A DNA stretch of 64,000 nucleotides from Bacteroidota bacterium (GCA_018266395.1 JAFEAM010000008.1:128461-192460), one strand, 5' to 3'; positions 18,610 to 27,800 are shown, counted from the first letter of the stretch. The notes: generated from the sequence alone by a model not told the origin. A program made the numbers and translations.

Positions 18610-19916
18610 TGACGGTAGCGGCCATCTACGACATTGGCAAGACCAACAAGAAATTACTTTGTGTAGATGAGGCTTACAGGATTGTGCATGAAGAGTCAGT
18701 CAGAATTCCGGAAATTGTTGACGAAGACGAGGATCAATGCGAAGATCTGAGCTCCTTAACGGAATGGATACTTTCAAGATGGAATGAACTTCAATCAAGA
18801 AAGGATTTCCTCGTTAAGGCAATTAACGTCTCCGCATATGGTGCAAGCTTCGTTCACCTGGACCGTCATGGTAAAGCAGCAGCACCATTATATAACTACC
18901 TGAAACCCTATCCGTCGGACCTGTCGGACAAGTTTTATAATCAATTTGGCGAGAAGGATAAGATCTCGTTAGAAACTGCCTCACCGATCCTCGGCCATCT
19001 CAACTCTGGCATGCAGCTCTATTGGCTGAAGCACACCAGGCCGGAGATTTATGAACGAATTGCTGTCTCTCTTCATCTTCCCAACTTTCTCTCCAGCCTT
19101 TTTAACGGCAGATACGGAACTGAAATCACCAGCCTCGGTTGCCACACCCAACTTTGGGACTACAGCAAGAAAGAGTACCATGCATGGGTAAAAGCAGAGG
19201 GACTGGACCGAAAGATGGCGCCGTTGGTGCCCTATGACCATGTGGTCGGCGTGTTGAACCACTCCGCAGTTTCAGGTCCGGGCCTTCACGACAGTTCTTC
19301 AGCTCTCATCCCATACCTGGAACAATTTGAAGAACCTTTCATTTTGCTGTCTACCGGAACGTGGAACATCGCCCTGAATCCATTTAATAACCGCCCACTG
19401 ACACTGGACCAACTGAGGCAGGACTGTCTTTGTTATCTTTCATACAAGTCAAAAGCCGTCATGGCTTCCCGGCTGCTCGCCGGACATTGGTATGATGAAC
19501 AACTGGCCAGAATGAAAGAGTATTTTCACGTGTCATCATTGAATGAAGATGACACGGCATTTGATCCGAACTGGCAGCATGAAGGCACAGATGAGGGGTA
19601 TGGGGATAAGGAACTCACGTCGCTAACTTCAGTCAAAGACGGTTATCATCAGATCGTGCAAGTACTTGTTAACCGACAATTAAAGTCGCTTAAGTTGATA
19701 ATGACCGGGAACGAGAAATTCCTGTATGTCGATGGTGGATTTAGCCAGAACGATGTATTCATGAATCTTCTTGCACGAGAACTCCCCGACCTCAGGGTAG
19801 GCGCCGCCACCATTCCGCAAGCTTCTGCTTTGGGCGCAGCACTCAGCATTCATTCGCAGTGGAATTCGAATCCCAAACCGGGATCATTGGTCCGGATGAA
19901 GTTGTACGATCACTGA
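18606..19916 (+). CDS. rhaB: Rhamnulokinase-like FGGY-family kinase
   Basis: A 436-residue sugar kinase that, from context, phosphorylates L-rhamnulose to the substrate of the downstream aldolase. The N-terminus AAIYDIGKTNKKLL is the phosphate-1 loop region of FGGY kinases, LSTGTWNIALNP is the mid-protein phosphate-2 region, and FLYVDGGFSQNDVF near the C-terminus is the adenosine-site motif. It is rather divergent from E. coli RhaB, and assignment rests on the operon. It is the last gene; no clear terminator hairpin follows it, only the repeat block from 19973. Confidence 0.88.
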   Translation: MMTVAAIYDIGKTNKKLLCVDEAYRIVHEESVRIPEIVDEDEDQCEDLSSLTEWILSRWNELQSRKDFLVKAINVSAYGASFVHLDRHGKAAAPLYNYLKPYPSDLSDKFYNQFGEKDKISLETASPILGHLNSGMQLYWLKHTRPEIYERIAVSLHLPNFLSSLFNGRYGTEITSLGCHTQLWDYSKKEYHAWVKAEGLDRKMAPLVPYDHVVGVLNHSAVSGPGLHDSSSALIPYLEQFEEPFILLSTGTWNIALNPFNNRPLTLDQLRQDCLCYLSYKSKAVMASRLLAGHWYDEQLARMKEYFHVSSLNEDDTAFDPNWQHEGTDEGYGDKELTSLTSVKDGYHQIVQVLVNRQLKSLKLIMTGNEKFLYVDGGFSQNDVFMNLLARELPDLRVGAATIPQASALGAALSIHSQWNSNPKPGSLVRMKLYDH

Positions 19917-19972
19917 ATCAGTTGCGATTGTCAAGATTGAACCCAACTGAGCAATAATAGAACCCCAAACCC

Positions 19973-20495
19973 CGTTGAATTTTGAATATTGAACAGATGA
20001 ATATTGAATGTTGAAGTGTTGGAGAAGCGCGCTATAACAAGTCGATATTTTTCAATGTCCAATCAGAAATCAAGCCCACACATTAGCAAAGGCAATCGAA
20101 ATCAGCAATTGAGGAATTATTATGACTTGTCCATTGGCCGCCAGAAGCCAATAGCCAGCCGCCATTAGCCGCCGTTGAATTTTGAATATTGAACAGATGA
20201 ATTTTGATTGTTGAAGTGCAGGAGAAGCGCGTCGCAACAAGTTGATATTTTTCTATTTCCAATCGGAAGCCAAGATGCCCACAAATTAGTGAGGCAATCG
20301 AGATCAGCATAAGGTATTGAGGAATGTCAACTTTTCGATCACCCGCCAACAGCCAGAAGCCAGTGGCCAGCAGCCGCCGTTGAATTTTGAATATTGAACA
20401 GTTGAATATTGAATGTTGAAGTGCAGGAGAAGCGCGTAGCAACAAGTTAACTCATCCAATGTCCGCCCGAGGCTAGAAGCCAGTGGCCAGTACCT
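19973..20495. repeat. Three tandem copies of a ~200-bp non-coding repeat
   Basis: Copies begin at about 19973, 20173 and 20378. Each starts with CGTTGAATTTTGAATATTG, followed by a second TTGAAT-rich stretch, then GGAGAAGCGCG and a conserved GCAACAAGT(T/C)GATATTTTTC stretch. Copies one and two continue with GGCAATCGA(A/G)ATCAGCA and ATTGAGGAAT; the third is truncated after about 115 bp. Stretches of the AGCCAGTGGCCAG type separate the copies. No open frame is conserved. It occupies most of the gap between rhaB and the ModE-like gene. Confidence 0.85.
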
Positions 20496-20498
20496 GTT

Positions 20499-20849
20499 CT
20501 AAATATCCGCCAGCACCCTCTTACTCTCCTGCTGAATCAACTTGTTGAATTTGGCTTCCATGCGCCTGAAAGACGTGAGCGCTTTCTTTCCTTCTTTTGT
20601 AAGACTTGCCCCTCCTCCGTGCTGGCCCCCTTTGTGGAGAAGGATGTAGGGAGCCTTGCCTTTGCTGTTGAGCACCGTAATCATGCTCCAGGCTTTCTTG
20701 TAAGAGAGCCCCATCAACTTGGCGGATTGCGCGATCGAACCGGTGGATTCGATTCCCTCCAGGAGCTCGGCAGGCCCAGGCCCGAAGAATTTTTTGCCGC
20801 CGATGTCAACCCAACAGCGAAACCTGATTTCCTTTATTGTGCTACGCAT
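20499..20849 (-). CDS. ModE-like winged-helix regulator without molybdate-binding domain
   Basis: A 116-residue protein equal to the N-terminal DNA-binding domain of ModE. It has the helix-turn-helix IESTGSIAQSAKLMGLSYKKAWSM (residues about 33-56) and the wing GGGASLTKEGKKAL. The C-terminal TOBE/Mop molybdate-binding domains of full ModE are absent. ATG at 20849. No molybdate transport genes are adjacent; mobA and fdhD lie about 20 kb to the left. It may regulate molybdenum genes elsewhere, sensing an unknown signal. Confidence 0.85.
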   Translation of the reverse strand: MRSTIKEIRFRCWVDIGGKKFFGPGPAELLEGIESTGSIAQSAKLMGLSYKKAWSMITVLNSKGKAPYILLHKGGQHGGGASLTKEGKKALTSFRRMEAKFNKLIQQESKRVLADI

Positions 20850-20981
20850 AACCAGTACCGGAATTACTCAATTTAATCTAAAAGATGGGTAAATTATTGA
20901 TATGAGAACCTGTTCCGGGCACTTTGGGTTACTATCCATAATTCTTTCAGATAAAAGAACGTTAAATCAGAAATCAATTTT

Positions 20982-21734
20982 ATGACCAAAACCTTAAGAT
21001 CAATCGTTTTACTGGCTTTATTCTCATTCTTCATCATGAGTTGCTCGAACAATTCGGGACCTTCTGCAACCACAGGCGTGTCCCTGACCATGTCGGCGAC
21101 AACTCCTACCGGCACCACTACCATTAATGGCAGGGCGGCAACGGTGTCGACCACATCCGTGACCCTCTCTGATGTGAAAGTGAATGTCAGGGATATTCAT
21201 TTTGATTATGACCATGAAGATGAGCACTTCAAAAAAGACTCTGCTTATCATGACGACGGACAACAGAAGCTGAAAGGCCCATACATTGTTGATTTGTTGA
21301 ATGGCGGCGCCTTTGCTGATCAAATTATTGCGTCACTCAACGTGCCCAATGCAAAGTATGAGCGCGTTAGCTTCAAGGTTGCACCCAGCCTGGTGGATGG
21401 CGATATGAAAGGAAAGTCCATTTCAATCACAGGTACGGTGGGCACCAAGCCATTCGTCTTCTGGCACAATGGTGACACCCGTTTTGGAGCCAAGTTCAAT
21501 GACAGTACATCTTTGGCAGCCGCCGGCTCAGCAGTTAAGTTGGCTATTCATCTGGAGATGGATAGAATCCTCAGCGCAGTCAACGGCGGGGTGGACCTTT
21601 CACTGGCGAAGGACGGAAACAACGACGGTACCATCTCCATCTATCCCAATGACCCGGATGGCAATAGCGATTTGTCTGACAAGATTTTCTGGCTGCTCCG
21701 TCACCGTCTCCACTGTGAGAAGAAGAAGGACTGA
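20982..21734 (+). CDS. DUF4382-like lipoprotein
   Basis: A 250-residue secreted lipoprotein with signal ending FFIMSC (lipobox Cys near residue 21). The mature part resembles the DUF4382 group: VTLSDVKVNVRDIHFDYDHEDE, then LKGPYIVDLLNGG and ASLNVPNAKYERVSFKV. A late segment KDGNNDGTISIYPNDPDGNSD is Asp/Asn-rich and looks like a calcium-binding loop. Function unknown. ATG at 20982; a strong terminator follows, so it is probably transcribed alone. Confidence 0.7.
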   Translation: MTKTLRSIVLLALFSFFIMSCSNNSGPSATTGVSLTMSATTPTGTTTINGRAATVSTTSVTLSDVKVNVRDIHFDYDHEDEHFKKDSAYHDDGQQKLKGPYIVDLLNGGAFADQIIASLNVPNAKYERVSFKVAPSLVDGDMKGKSISITGTVGTKPFVFWHNGDTRFGAKFNDSTSLAAAGSAVKLAIHLEMDRILSAVNGGVDLSLAKDGNNDGTISIYPNDPDGNSDLSDKIFWLLRHRLHCEKKKD

Positions 21735-21753
21735 TCAAAAGAGCATTCAACCA

Positions 21754-21780
21754 AAAGGGCCTCCGGGCCCTTTTTTTATT
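21754..21780 (+). terminator. Intrinsic terminator after the DUF4382-like gene
   Basis: Stem AAAGGGCC / GGCCCTTT with a four-base loop TCCG, followed by a run of T. It lies 20 bp after the stop of the lipoprotein gene. Confidence 0.9.
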
Positions 21781-21882
21781 TCAACGGTCTAAAACACTCA
21801 TTACCCGGCTTCGAAGGCTGATTCAAATCTTCATAACTTCACTTTGCCTAAACCAACATTAAGTCTTATAGTAGAATGCCCA

Positions 21883-22233
21883 ATGGAAGTCCAAATCCCT
21901 GAAATGCGGGCTGGTAGTAAGCCTGATGCCCGAGTTTCACAAATCCCCCACTTAATTGAAGACGCTTCCCAGGTAGCGGATGCCATCGTGCGTGAAAGAA
22001 CTGAACAACGTCTGAAAATTATCCTGATGGTCCTTAAAGTCGCGGTAGTGGCACTCTGGCTTATACCGGCTCTCCTGTTGTTTTATTTTGGAGAAAGGCT
22101 CCTTTTCACAGAGGTGAGTCTCTTTCTTGGCGGTTCTGTTATGGCAGCGTGCCTTCTTTCCGGAAAGAGATGGATACCACAATTGAGTTCTCAGATTGAA
22201 CGGAATATCAGGCACGAACTGAACTGGATCTGA
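21883..22233 (+). CDS. Small membrane protein of unknown function
   Basis: I do not recognise a family. Starting at ATG 21883 it has about 116 residues, with one amphipathic N-terminal stretch and two hydrophobic helices (around LKVAVVALWLIPALLLFYFG and EVSLFLGGSVMAACLL). TTG at 21844 would add 13 residues and is less likely. It converges on the YkvA gene, with only 10 bp between stops. Codon use and a stable reading frame support a real gene, but confidence is moderate. Confidence 0.55.
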   Translation: MEVQIPEMRAGSKPDARVSQIPHLIEDASQVADAIVRERTEQRLKIILMVLKVAVVALWLIPALLLFYFGERLLFTEVSLFLGGSVMAACLLSGKRWIPQLSSQIERNIRHELNWI

Positions 22234-22243
22234 GGGATCACGC

Positions 22244-22663
22244 TTACTGGTACGTGGCAACTGCTTCTACGGAAAATAATCCGTATTGAATTCTGAACCG
22301 TTTGATTTCCTCTTGCCCCGCCCGGAATACCCAGGTTAATATAGCGAAATCGTCGACAAAACCCGCCCCGATCAAATAGTCGGGTATCATGTCCATGGGG
22401 TTGACAAAGTAGATCAATGCCCCTGACAGGATCAGAAGCAGGCGCGTGGAACGCATGCGGTATCGGCCCAGAGCGTGCTCTCTCAGCATCTTACCGGCGG
22501 TAAACAGATCTGTCTTTATTAGTTGCCATTGAGCCTGATTCCATTTGGTTGAACGAACTTTCTGTACCACCTGGAGCAGCAGGGCAATGCTTCTGCCTCT
22601 GTTGCCTGTAATGGCAGAAGCCTTGCGGATGGCCCACATAAATGGTGTCGGAATGGCTTTCAT
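22244..22663 (-). CDS. YkvA family (DUF1232) membrane protein
   Basis: A 139-residue protein with the DUF1232 signature LSGALIYFVNPMDMIPDYLI followed by GFVDDFAILTWV near the C-terminus, typical of YkvA proteins. The N-terminal half is a basic, helical region. ATG 22663 is chosen because a longer frame would run into the zinc-ribbon gene upstream. It follows the zinc-ribbon and SPFH genes on the same strand and may belong to that membrane-related set. Function of the family is unknown. Confidence 0.88.
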   Translation of the reverse strand: MKAIPTPFMWAIRKASAITGNRGRSIALLLQVVQKVRSTKWNQAQWQLIKTDLFTAGKMLREHALGRYRMRSTRLLLILSGALIYFVNPMDMIPDYLIGAGFVDDFAILTWVFRAGQEEIKRFRIQYGLFSVEAVATYQ

Positions 22664-22700
22664 ACTCGTCTTTAACGCGGGTTTGCCATAAAATGGTTCC

Positions 22701-23807
22701 CTAGTTGGAAAGTGAGTAAATGATCCAGATGATGACCAATCCAAAAATAATGGCCAGTGCAATCTTGGCAGCACTCCAGGGACGCTCACCCTGCACCTCA
22801 CCCGTTCGGGCATTCACGAGAAACCGGAACACTTTGCCTTTGAATCTGAAGGCGCTGATGTAGACCGGAAGCAAAACATGCTTGAAGGTGATTCGGGTGT
22901 GTCTTGTTTGTGAACTTGTGATTCGCTGCTCGTCGCCACCGATATTGCTTCTGACCAATTGTTCTATCCGACCTGCCATTACCTCCCTGGCGAGGTCAAA
23001 ACCCTGCGGCAACGTGACCTGGTATTTCTCGCAAACAAAACCACTAAGGAATTTCTCATTGAATGCGACGAGGTTCTGAAGATCCCACGGCTCCAGTTTG
23101 GTTACATAGTTGCGCGGGACGGAATTGGAGGCGCAGACCAGAACATCATCAAAAAAGTGATTCACACTTCCCGATACAAAGTTCCAGCGCGTATTTCTCA
23201 CCTGCCGGGTCTTGCTCACCGACTTGCCATTTTCATTTGCAGTGTAGTGCTCAGTGGTATAGTAGTAGATACCCTGTTGACCAGAATAGTCTGTGTCCGT
23301 CTGGCTGTCGAAGGTCCAGAAGGGCAGATAAACTCCCTTGAAATGGTCCGTTTGCAACACTGCTTTCTGTAGATCTGATGGTGCAAACCAAAGTTTGTCT
23401 ATCCACTTCTTGAATTCACGCTGAGCCGCGGGGAGGTCAAGCCCGAAAGGTAGCAGAGACTTTGGCTTGATCATGGACTCCTTTGACGCATTCACTACCA
23501 CAAGCGGGGTAGCGCAGTAGGGACAAAGGGTGGCCGTGATTTTGGGATCGACTGATGAGATTGCACCACATCCCTCGCATTTCACTGCCGTAATGGTAAT
23601 TTGTTCCTGGGCATCCGGTTGTTGCGAAAGATGCTTTTCGTAATCCAACTCTTCAATGGGTCCGGATGCCTCCTGTGCGATATCATTGGTTGTGCCGCAG
23701 TATTCACAAACCAGTTGTGTTGTACCGGGTTTGTATTTAAGGGAAGCACCACATCCCTTGCAAGGGAAGGATGCAGTGTCTGGAATCTTTGTTTCAGTGA
23801 TGTCCAT
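22701..23807 (-). CDS. Double zinc-ribbon protein with C-terminal membrane anchor
   Basis: A 368-residue protein with two N-terminal zinc ribbons (CKGCG...CEYCG about residues 16-36, and CEGCG...CPYC about 77-98). A long domain follows that contains GVYLPFWTFDSQTDTDYSGQ and LLPVYISAFRFKGKVFRFLVN, then one C-terminal helix (IALAIIFGLVIIWIIYSL). Relatives are sometimes labelled helicase-like from the zinc ribbon alone; no helicase motif is present here. The start overlaps the SPFH stop by one base (TAATG), so the pair is translationally coupled and probably forms a membrane complex. Confidence 0.78.
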   Translation of the reverse strand: MDITETKIPDTASFPCKGCGASLKYKPGTTQLVCEYCGTTNDIAQEASGPIEELDYEKHLSQQPDAQEQITITAVKCEGCGAISSVDPKITATLCPYCATPLVVVNASKESMIKPKSLLPFGLDLPAAQREFKKWIDKLWFAPSDLQKAVLQTDHFKGVYLPFWTFDSQTDTDYSGQQGIYYYTTEHYTANENGKSVSKTRQVRNTRWNFVSGSVNHFFDDVLVCASNSVPRNYVTKLEPWDLQNLVAFNEKFLSGFVCEKYQVTLPQGFDLAREVMAGRIEQLVRSNIGGDEQRITSSQTRHTRITFKHVLLPVYISAFRFKGKVFRFLVNARTGEVQGERPWSAAKIALAIIFGLVIIWIIYSLSN

Positions 23808-24898
23808 TAGGAAGGGATGGGAGGAGGGGTATTTGCAAAGAGCCCCTGCAGTTCAGCCACCTGGCCAGCTGCGGTCCAGGCAGCCATCCCCTGTTTCCAC
23901 ACCAGCGTCTCCCTGGTCAGCTGGTTTTTGGCAACCAGCCCCTGGAGCGCATTGAGATCAAGAGGGCCTGTCTGCTGGCCGTTCACAGCGACAAAGAACG
24001 CTGCTGTCTGAGGAAGCGGTGGAGGTCCCTGTTGAGCTGGGGGATTGCTGGCAAACATATTTCCCATCTGGCTGCTCATGGCGTATCCCATACCCATTCC
24101 AACTCCGGCACCAGCCAGTCCGCTGGGATTCTCAGCAGCCTTCTCAATGGCCTTGGCAGCCTTTAATTGAGCCAGCCGGCCGATATCAATCTTGTTCAGT
24201 CTGCTCAGTTCGAATATCTCCTTCTTGATTTCGTCAGGCATGGAAACATTCTCTATAAGGAACTTCGTGAGTGTAAGGCCATATGCATTAAACTCGGGCT
24301 CCATGAGCCCCTGGATAAGTGCAGACACTTCATTCAGTTTGGCGGCATAGGTTTCCACGGGGAGATTCGCTTCTCCGATGGCGTCGGTGAAGCGCGTAAC
24401 AATCATGCTCTGCAGTTGCTGATTGATCTCTTCTGTCGTGAAATTCCCGTCTGTGCCGACGACCTCTTTGATGAATAGGCTGGGGTCTTTAACCCGAAGG
24501 ACATAGGTACCAAAAGCACGAATCTCCAGCATGCCAAACCGCTCGTCAGACATTGTAATCGGGTTCTTCGTTCCCCACTTCTGATCGGTGAAATTCCTCG
24601 TGCTGACAAAATATACTTCGGCCTTAAAGGGGGAGTTGAATCCATATTTCCAGCCTTGCAGTGTTGAGAGAATCGGAAGGTTTTTGGTATTGAGGGTGTA
24701 GGTGTCCGGCATGAATACATCTGCCAGTTTTCCTTCACTAATGAAGACGGCAGCCTGTCCTTCCCTGACCACCAGTTTGGCCTCATTCTTGATTTCATTT
24801 CCGTACCGTTCGAAACGGTGAACGATGGTGTTATTGCTGTCATCAAGCCATTGGATGATATCAATAAATTCACCTTTGATTTTGTCTAAAATTCCCAT
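23807..24898 (-). CDS. SPFH-domain protein with C-terminal GYF_2-like domain
   Basis: A 363-residue stomatin/prohibitin-like protein of the YdjI (virion core protein-like) group. The SPFH domain covers about residues 25-235 (EAKLVVREGQAAVFISEGKL through MPDEIKKEIFELSRL). A Gly/Met-rich linker (GLAGAGVGMGMGYAMSSQMG) follows, then a GYF_2-like module with GPLDLNALQGLV and WKQGMAAWTAAGQV. Such proteins oligomerise on membranes. First gene of SPFH-zinc ribbon-(YkvA). Partner unknown. Confidence 0.85.
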   Translation of the reverse strand: MGILDKIKGEFIDIIQWLDDSNNTIVHRFERYGNEIKNEAKLVVREGQAAVFISEGKLADVFMPDTYTLNTKNLPILSTLQGWKYGFNSPFKAEVYFVSTRNFTDQKWGTKNPITMSDERFGMLEIRAFGTYVLRVKDPSLFIKEVVGTDGNFTTEEINQQLQSMIVTRFTDAIGEANLPVETYAAKLNEVSALIQGLMEPEFNAYGLTLTKFLIENVSMPDEIKKEIFELSRLNKIDIGRLAQLKAAKAIEKAAENPSGLAGAGVGMGMGYAMSSQMGNMFASNPPAQQGPPPLPQTAAFFVAVNGQQTGPLDLNALQGLVAKNQLTRETLVWKQGMAAWTAAGQVAELQGLFANTPPPIPS

Positions 24899-25007
24899 AG
24901 TGCAGTTTGATGTAAGTTGTAGCGGAAGAGTTTAAAATTAAATGTTCGGGATGAGAAATGCTATGATCCCGAGCACCTTGTAGTCTCAAGGCCCGCTGAA
25001 TATCCGC

Positions 25008-27605
25008 TCATTCTTCCGGCTGCACCGGGATTCTCAGTGTAAATGTTGACCCTTGTTCCGGGAAGCTGGCAAATGAAATTGTTCCGCCCAGCAACTCCAC
25101 GTAGCGCTGAACGATATTGAGGCCCAGACCGGTACCCTGGATATTGGAGGTGTTGCGCGCCCTGAAAAATTTGGTGAAAATGTGCTTTTGTTCTTCTACC
25201 GGGATGCCAATGCCATTGTCTTTGATTGCCACAGTCATGTCGCCGCCCGAATGACAGGCCTCAAGCAGGATTTCCTTTCCTTCACTTGAGTATTTGATGG
25301 CATTGGATAGGAGGTTCAGCAATACATTCTTCAGAATTTTCTTGTCCTGGTACACATTGGTGTCACCTTTCCGGTTGACCGTAACAAATTGACCCGGTCG
25401 CTGCATGCCCTTCACTTCTTCCACCACATCTTTGACAAATTCCGAAAAGTCAAACCAGTCTTTGTTGATCTCTACCTTCCCTTGCTCAAGTTTGTCAAGG
25501 GACAAAAATTCATTCAGGATATCGACGAGATTTTTTACAGAAGACTTTATCCTTGCAATGTGCTTTTTCCTGTTAGCCTCGTTTTCGGGACCGGCATATT
25601 GATCCACCAGGTATACGCTGGAAAGAACGGCACTCAGCGGTGTACGGAATTCATGTGATGCCATGGAAACGAACCGCGACTTCATGTCACTCAGTTCCTT
25701 CTCTTTTTCCAGTGATTGGGTTAACTCCAGTGTCCTTTCTTTGACCAGCTTCTCCAGTTGAATATTGATGGTGTGCCGGTCGTGAATGTCGGCACAAGAC
25801 CCGACATACCCTGTAAAGGTACCTCCGGGTGAGAATACCGGCCGCCCCCGATCCAATATCCATCGGTATTTTCCATCAGAGCGCCTTAATCGGTATTCAA
25901 TTTCAAATTCAGATTTTTTTTCAAAAGCCTCCTGCTGGATTTTTTTACACCGGTCGGCTTCCCCTGGATGAATCCCCTTCATCCAGCCATTCTCATACTC
26001 CTCTTCAGCAACGCGACCTGTAAACTGCAGCCAGGTGGAATTGAAGTAGTTCCTGACATTCCTGTCGTCGGCGCTCCAAATCATCACCGGAGAGTTCTCC
26101 GCCATATTCCTGAACCACGACTCGCTGTCTGCTATTATTTTTTGTGCCTTGAGCTGCTCGGTGATATCTTCCACTGTACCTACGTATCCGTGGAGTGAGC
26201 CATCCTGATTCTTGATCGGATTGGCTTTGAGCTCGATCTGAAGCAGTTGACCCGTTCTTCTGTTTCTGACTGAAATGTTCTGAGAAATGGGTGTGGATGA
26301 TCGAATGGCACCGATCCAGACCAGCTTGAGCCCCTCCCGGTCTTCCGGGGGGATTACATTCATCCAGCCCATACCTAAAGCCTCAACACGGGTAAGCCCA
26401 AGAATTTCGCTCAACTTGTCATTGATGAAGAGAAGATCACCGTTGTAATCTGTATGAAAGATACCTATCGGGCTCATCCTTGCAAAGGATTGAAACCTGT
26501 TGGAGATTTCGGAAAGCTGCAGTTCTGTCCTTTTCTTGTCTGTAACGTCGACCATTGCCGTTAGCAGATGATCGACCCCATTCAAGGGGACGACTTCGGA
26601 AGAAAGCAACAGGTTGCGGGGAGTTTTATCTTTGGTCAATGCGACTACTTCCCGGTTTCTTACAGAACCTTTTCTCTTGATTTCTTCGATGATGGCATCT
26701 GTTTCAGGATTGTTTAACCGGGTACCGAGTTCAAGGGATGTCTTGCCTATCGCTTCTTCTCGTGTATACCCAAATGCGCTGGTAAAACTTTCGTTCACAT
26801 CCACGATTTTCAGGTTGTCCATCCGGCTGATGATTTTAATGCTTGGACTTGAAGTGAAGACTTTTGCAAACCTTTCTTCGGATTGCCTCATGAGATCCTG
26901 AACGCGCTGACTTTCCGTTATATCCTGAAGCGTGCCGTAGAACCGCCGGCTGGGTAAGCCCGACTGACCGGAGCCTGCGTTGGCTATGTGGTGAACATAC
27001 CTTATTTCGCCATTTCCCCTGATGATCCTGAAGATACTGTCCGTGGGAGTCAGGGTAGTAAGACTTTCGCGAAGCCTTCCGGACACCACTTCAAGATCGT
27101 CCGGATGAATGAGCTTGAGAAACTCTTTGAGTTCGGGGTGTATCTTGTCAGGACTTACGCCAAGGATGCGGTAAATCTGATCGGACCAAAAGAAGGAGTT
27201 GGTGTCAAGATTGAATTCGTAATGACCGATTTGTGCAGCGGATTCAGCCTCGCGGAGCCGGTTTTCATTATCCAGCAACTTCTTATCACTTATCTTTTTG
27301 AAGTAAACTATGACCGCCATCACCCATACGACACCCAGTGAGATCATTCTTCCAACAATAGCGTCATGCTCGTCGCCGGCAGGTGGCGATAAATAGTACC
27401 CCAGGGGCGATAGAATGGAAAGTGCAAGGCACAGGATCACAACTGACAGGAGGTCCTGATAAAGCAGGCCAAGTGCCATCAATACTGCGTATATGGCGCC
27501 ATCTCCCATGCCTCGTTCAGTGAAGCAGTCGACGCCAAATAGGGCGCCTGCAAGTATCAGACTGGTACTTAGCTTGATCCAACGGATGCCATACCTTTTC
27601 TCCAT
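25008..27605 (-). CDS. Membrane PAS sensor histidine kinase
   Basis: An 865-residue sensor kinase. The N-terminus has three or four membrane helices (residues about 8-105). Four PAS/PAC units follow between about 115 and 620 (for example EFNLDTNSFFWSDQIYRILG). The HisKA motif ASHEFRTPLSAVL has its phospho-acceptor at His651, and an ATPase domain shows NLLSNAIKYS, DNGIGIP and GTGLGLNI. No receiver domain is attached. Its kinase core is a close paralogue of the kinase at 36610-37887, so one of the two REC-Crp/Fnr proteins is its likely partner. Two TGA-N6-TCA boxes lie upstream. Confidence 0.93.
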   Translation of the reverse strand: MEKRYGIRWIKLSTSLILAGALFGVDCFTERGMGDGAIYAVLMALGLLYQDLLSVVILCLALSILSPLGYYLSPPAGDEHDAIVGRMISLGVVWVMAVIVYFKKISDKKLLDNENRLREAESAAQIGHYEFNLDTNSFFWSDQIYRILGVSPDKIHPELKEFLKLIHPDDLEVVSGRLRESLTTLTPTDSIFRIIRGNGEIRYVHHIANAGSGQSGLPSRRFYGTLQDITESQRVQDLMRQSEERFAKVFTSSPSIKIISRMDNLKIVDVNESFTSAFGYTREEAIGKTSLELGTRLNNPETDAIIEEIKRKGSVRNREVVALTKDKTPRNLLLSSEVVPLNGVDHLLTAMVDVTDKKRTELQLSEISNRFQSFARMSPIGIFHTDYNGDLLFINDKLSEILGLTRVEALGMGWMNVIPPEDREGLKLVWIGAIRSSTPISQNISVRNRRTGQLLQIELKANPIKNQDGSLHGYVGTVEDITEQLKAQKIIADSESWFRNMAENSPVMIWSADDRNVRNYFNSTWLQFTGRVAEEEYENGWMKGIHPGEADRCKKIQQEAFEKKSEFEIEYRLRRSDGKYRWILDRGRPVFSPGGTFTGYVGSCADIHDRHTINIQLEKLVKERTLELTQSLEKEKELSDMKSRFVSMASHEFRTPLSAVLSSVYLVDQYAGPENEANRKKHIARIKSSVKNLVDILNEFLSLDKLEQGKVEINKDWFDFSEFVKDVVEEVKGMQRPGQFVTVNRKGDTNVYQDKKILKNVLLNLLSNAIKYSSEGKEILLEACHSGGDMTVAIKDNGIGIPVEEQKHIFTKFFRARNTSNIQGTGLGLNIVQRYVELLGGTISFASFPEQGSTFTLRIPVQPEE

Positions 27606-27638
27606 TGCTTCAGTTCAACACACTGGTGTTTGAAGTCA

Positions 27639-27704
27639 GAAAGTTTCACCCTCGCCGTTAGAATCTGTCTGACCGATGTCATTCGTTTATGGTGACCTGC
27701 GTCA
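27639..27704 (-). promoter_or_regulatory. Tandem Crp/Fnr-type boxes upstream of the PAS kinase
   Basis: Two perfect boxes, TGAccgatgTCA at 27670-27681 and TGAcctgcgTCA at 27693-27704, lie 23 bp apart. A weak -7 element (AAACTTTC on the minus strand, 27639-27646) sits at exactly the distance found at the other promoters of this design. Confidence 0.7.
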
Positions 27705-27800
27705 TGATTCCTCAAATTGACTGATTTGCTAGGAAAACTGGCGTGGCAATTTGTTATCTTATGTAAAACCAGCCTAAATATGATTTCGTGAGCATTCCAT

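Noticed and set aside
19973..20495. Insertion sequence or transposon
   Set aside because: No transposase frame, terminal inverted repeats or target duplication is visible; it is a tandem non-coding repeat.
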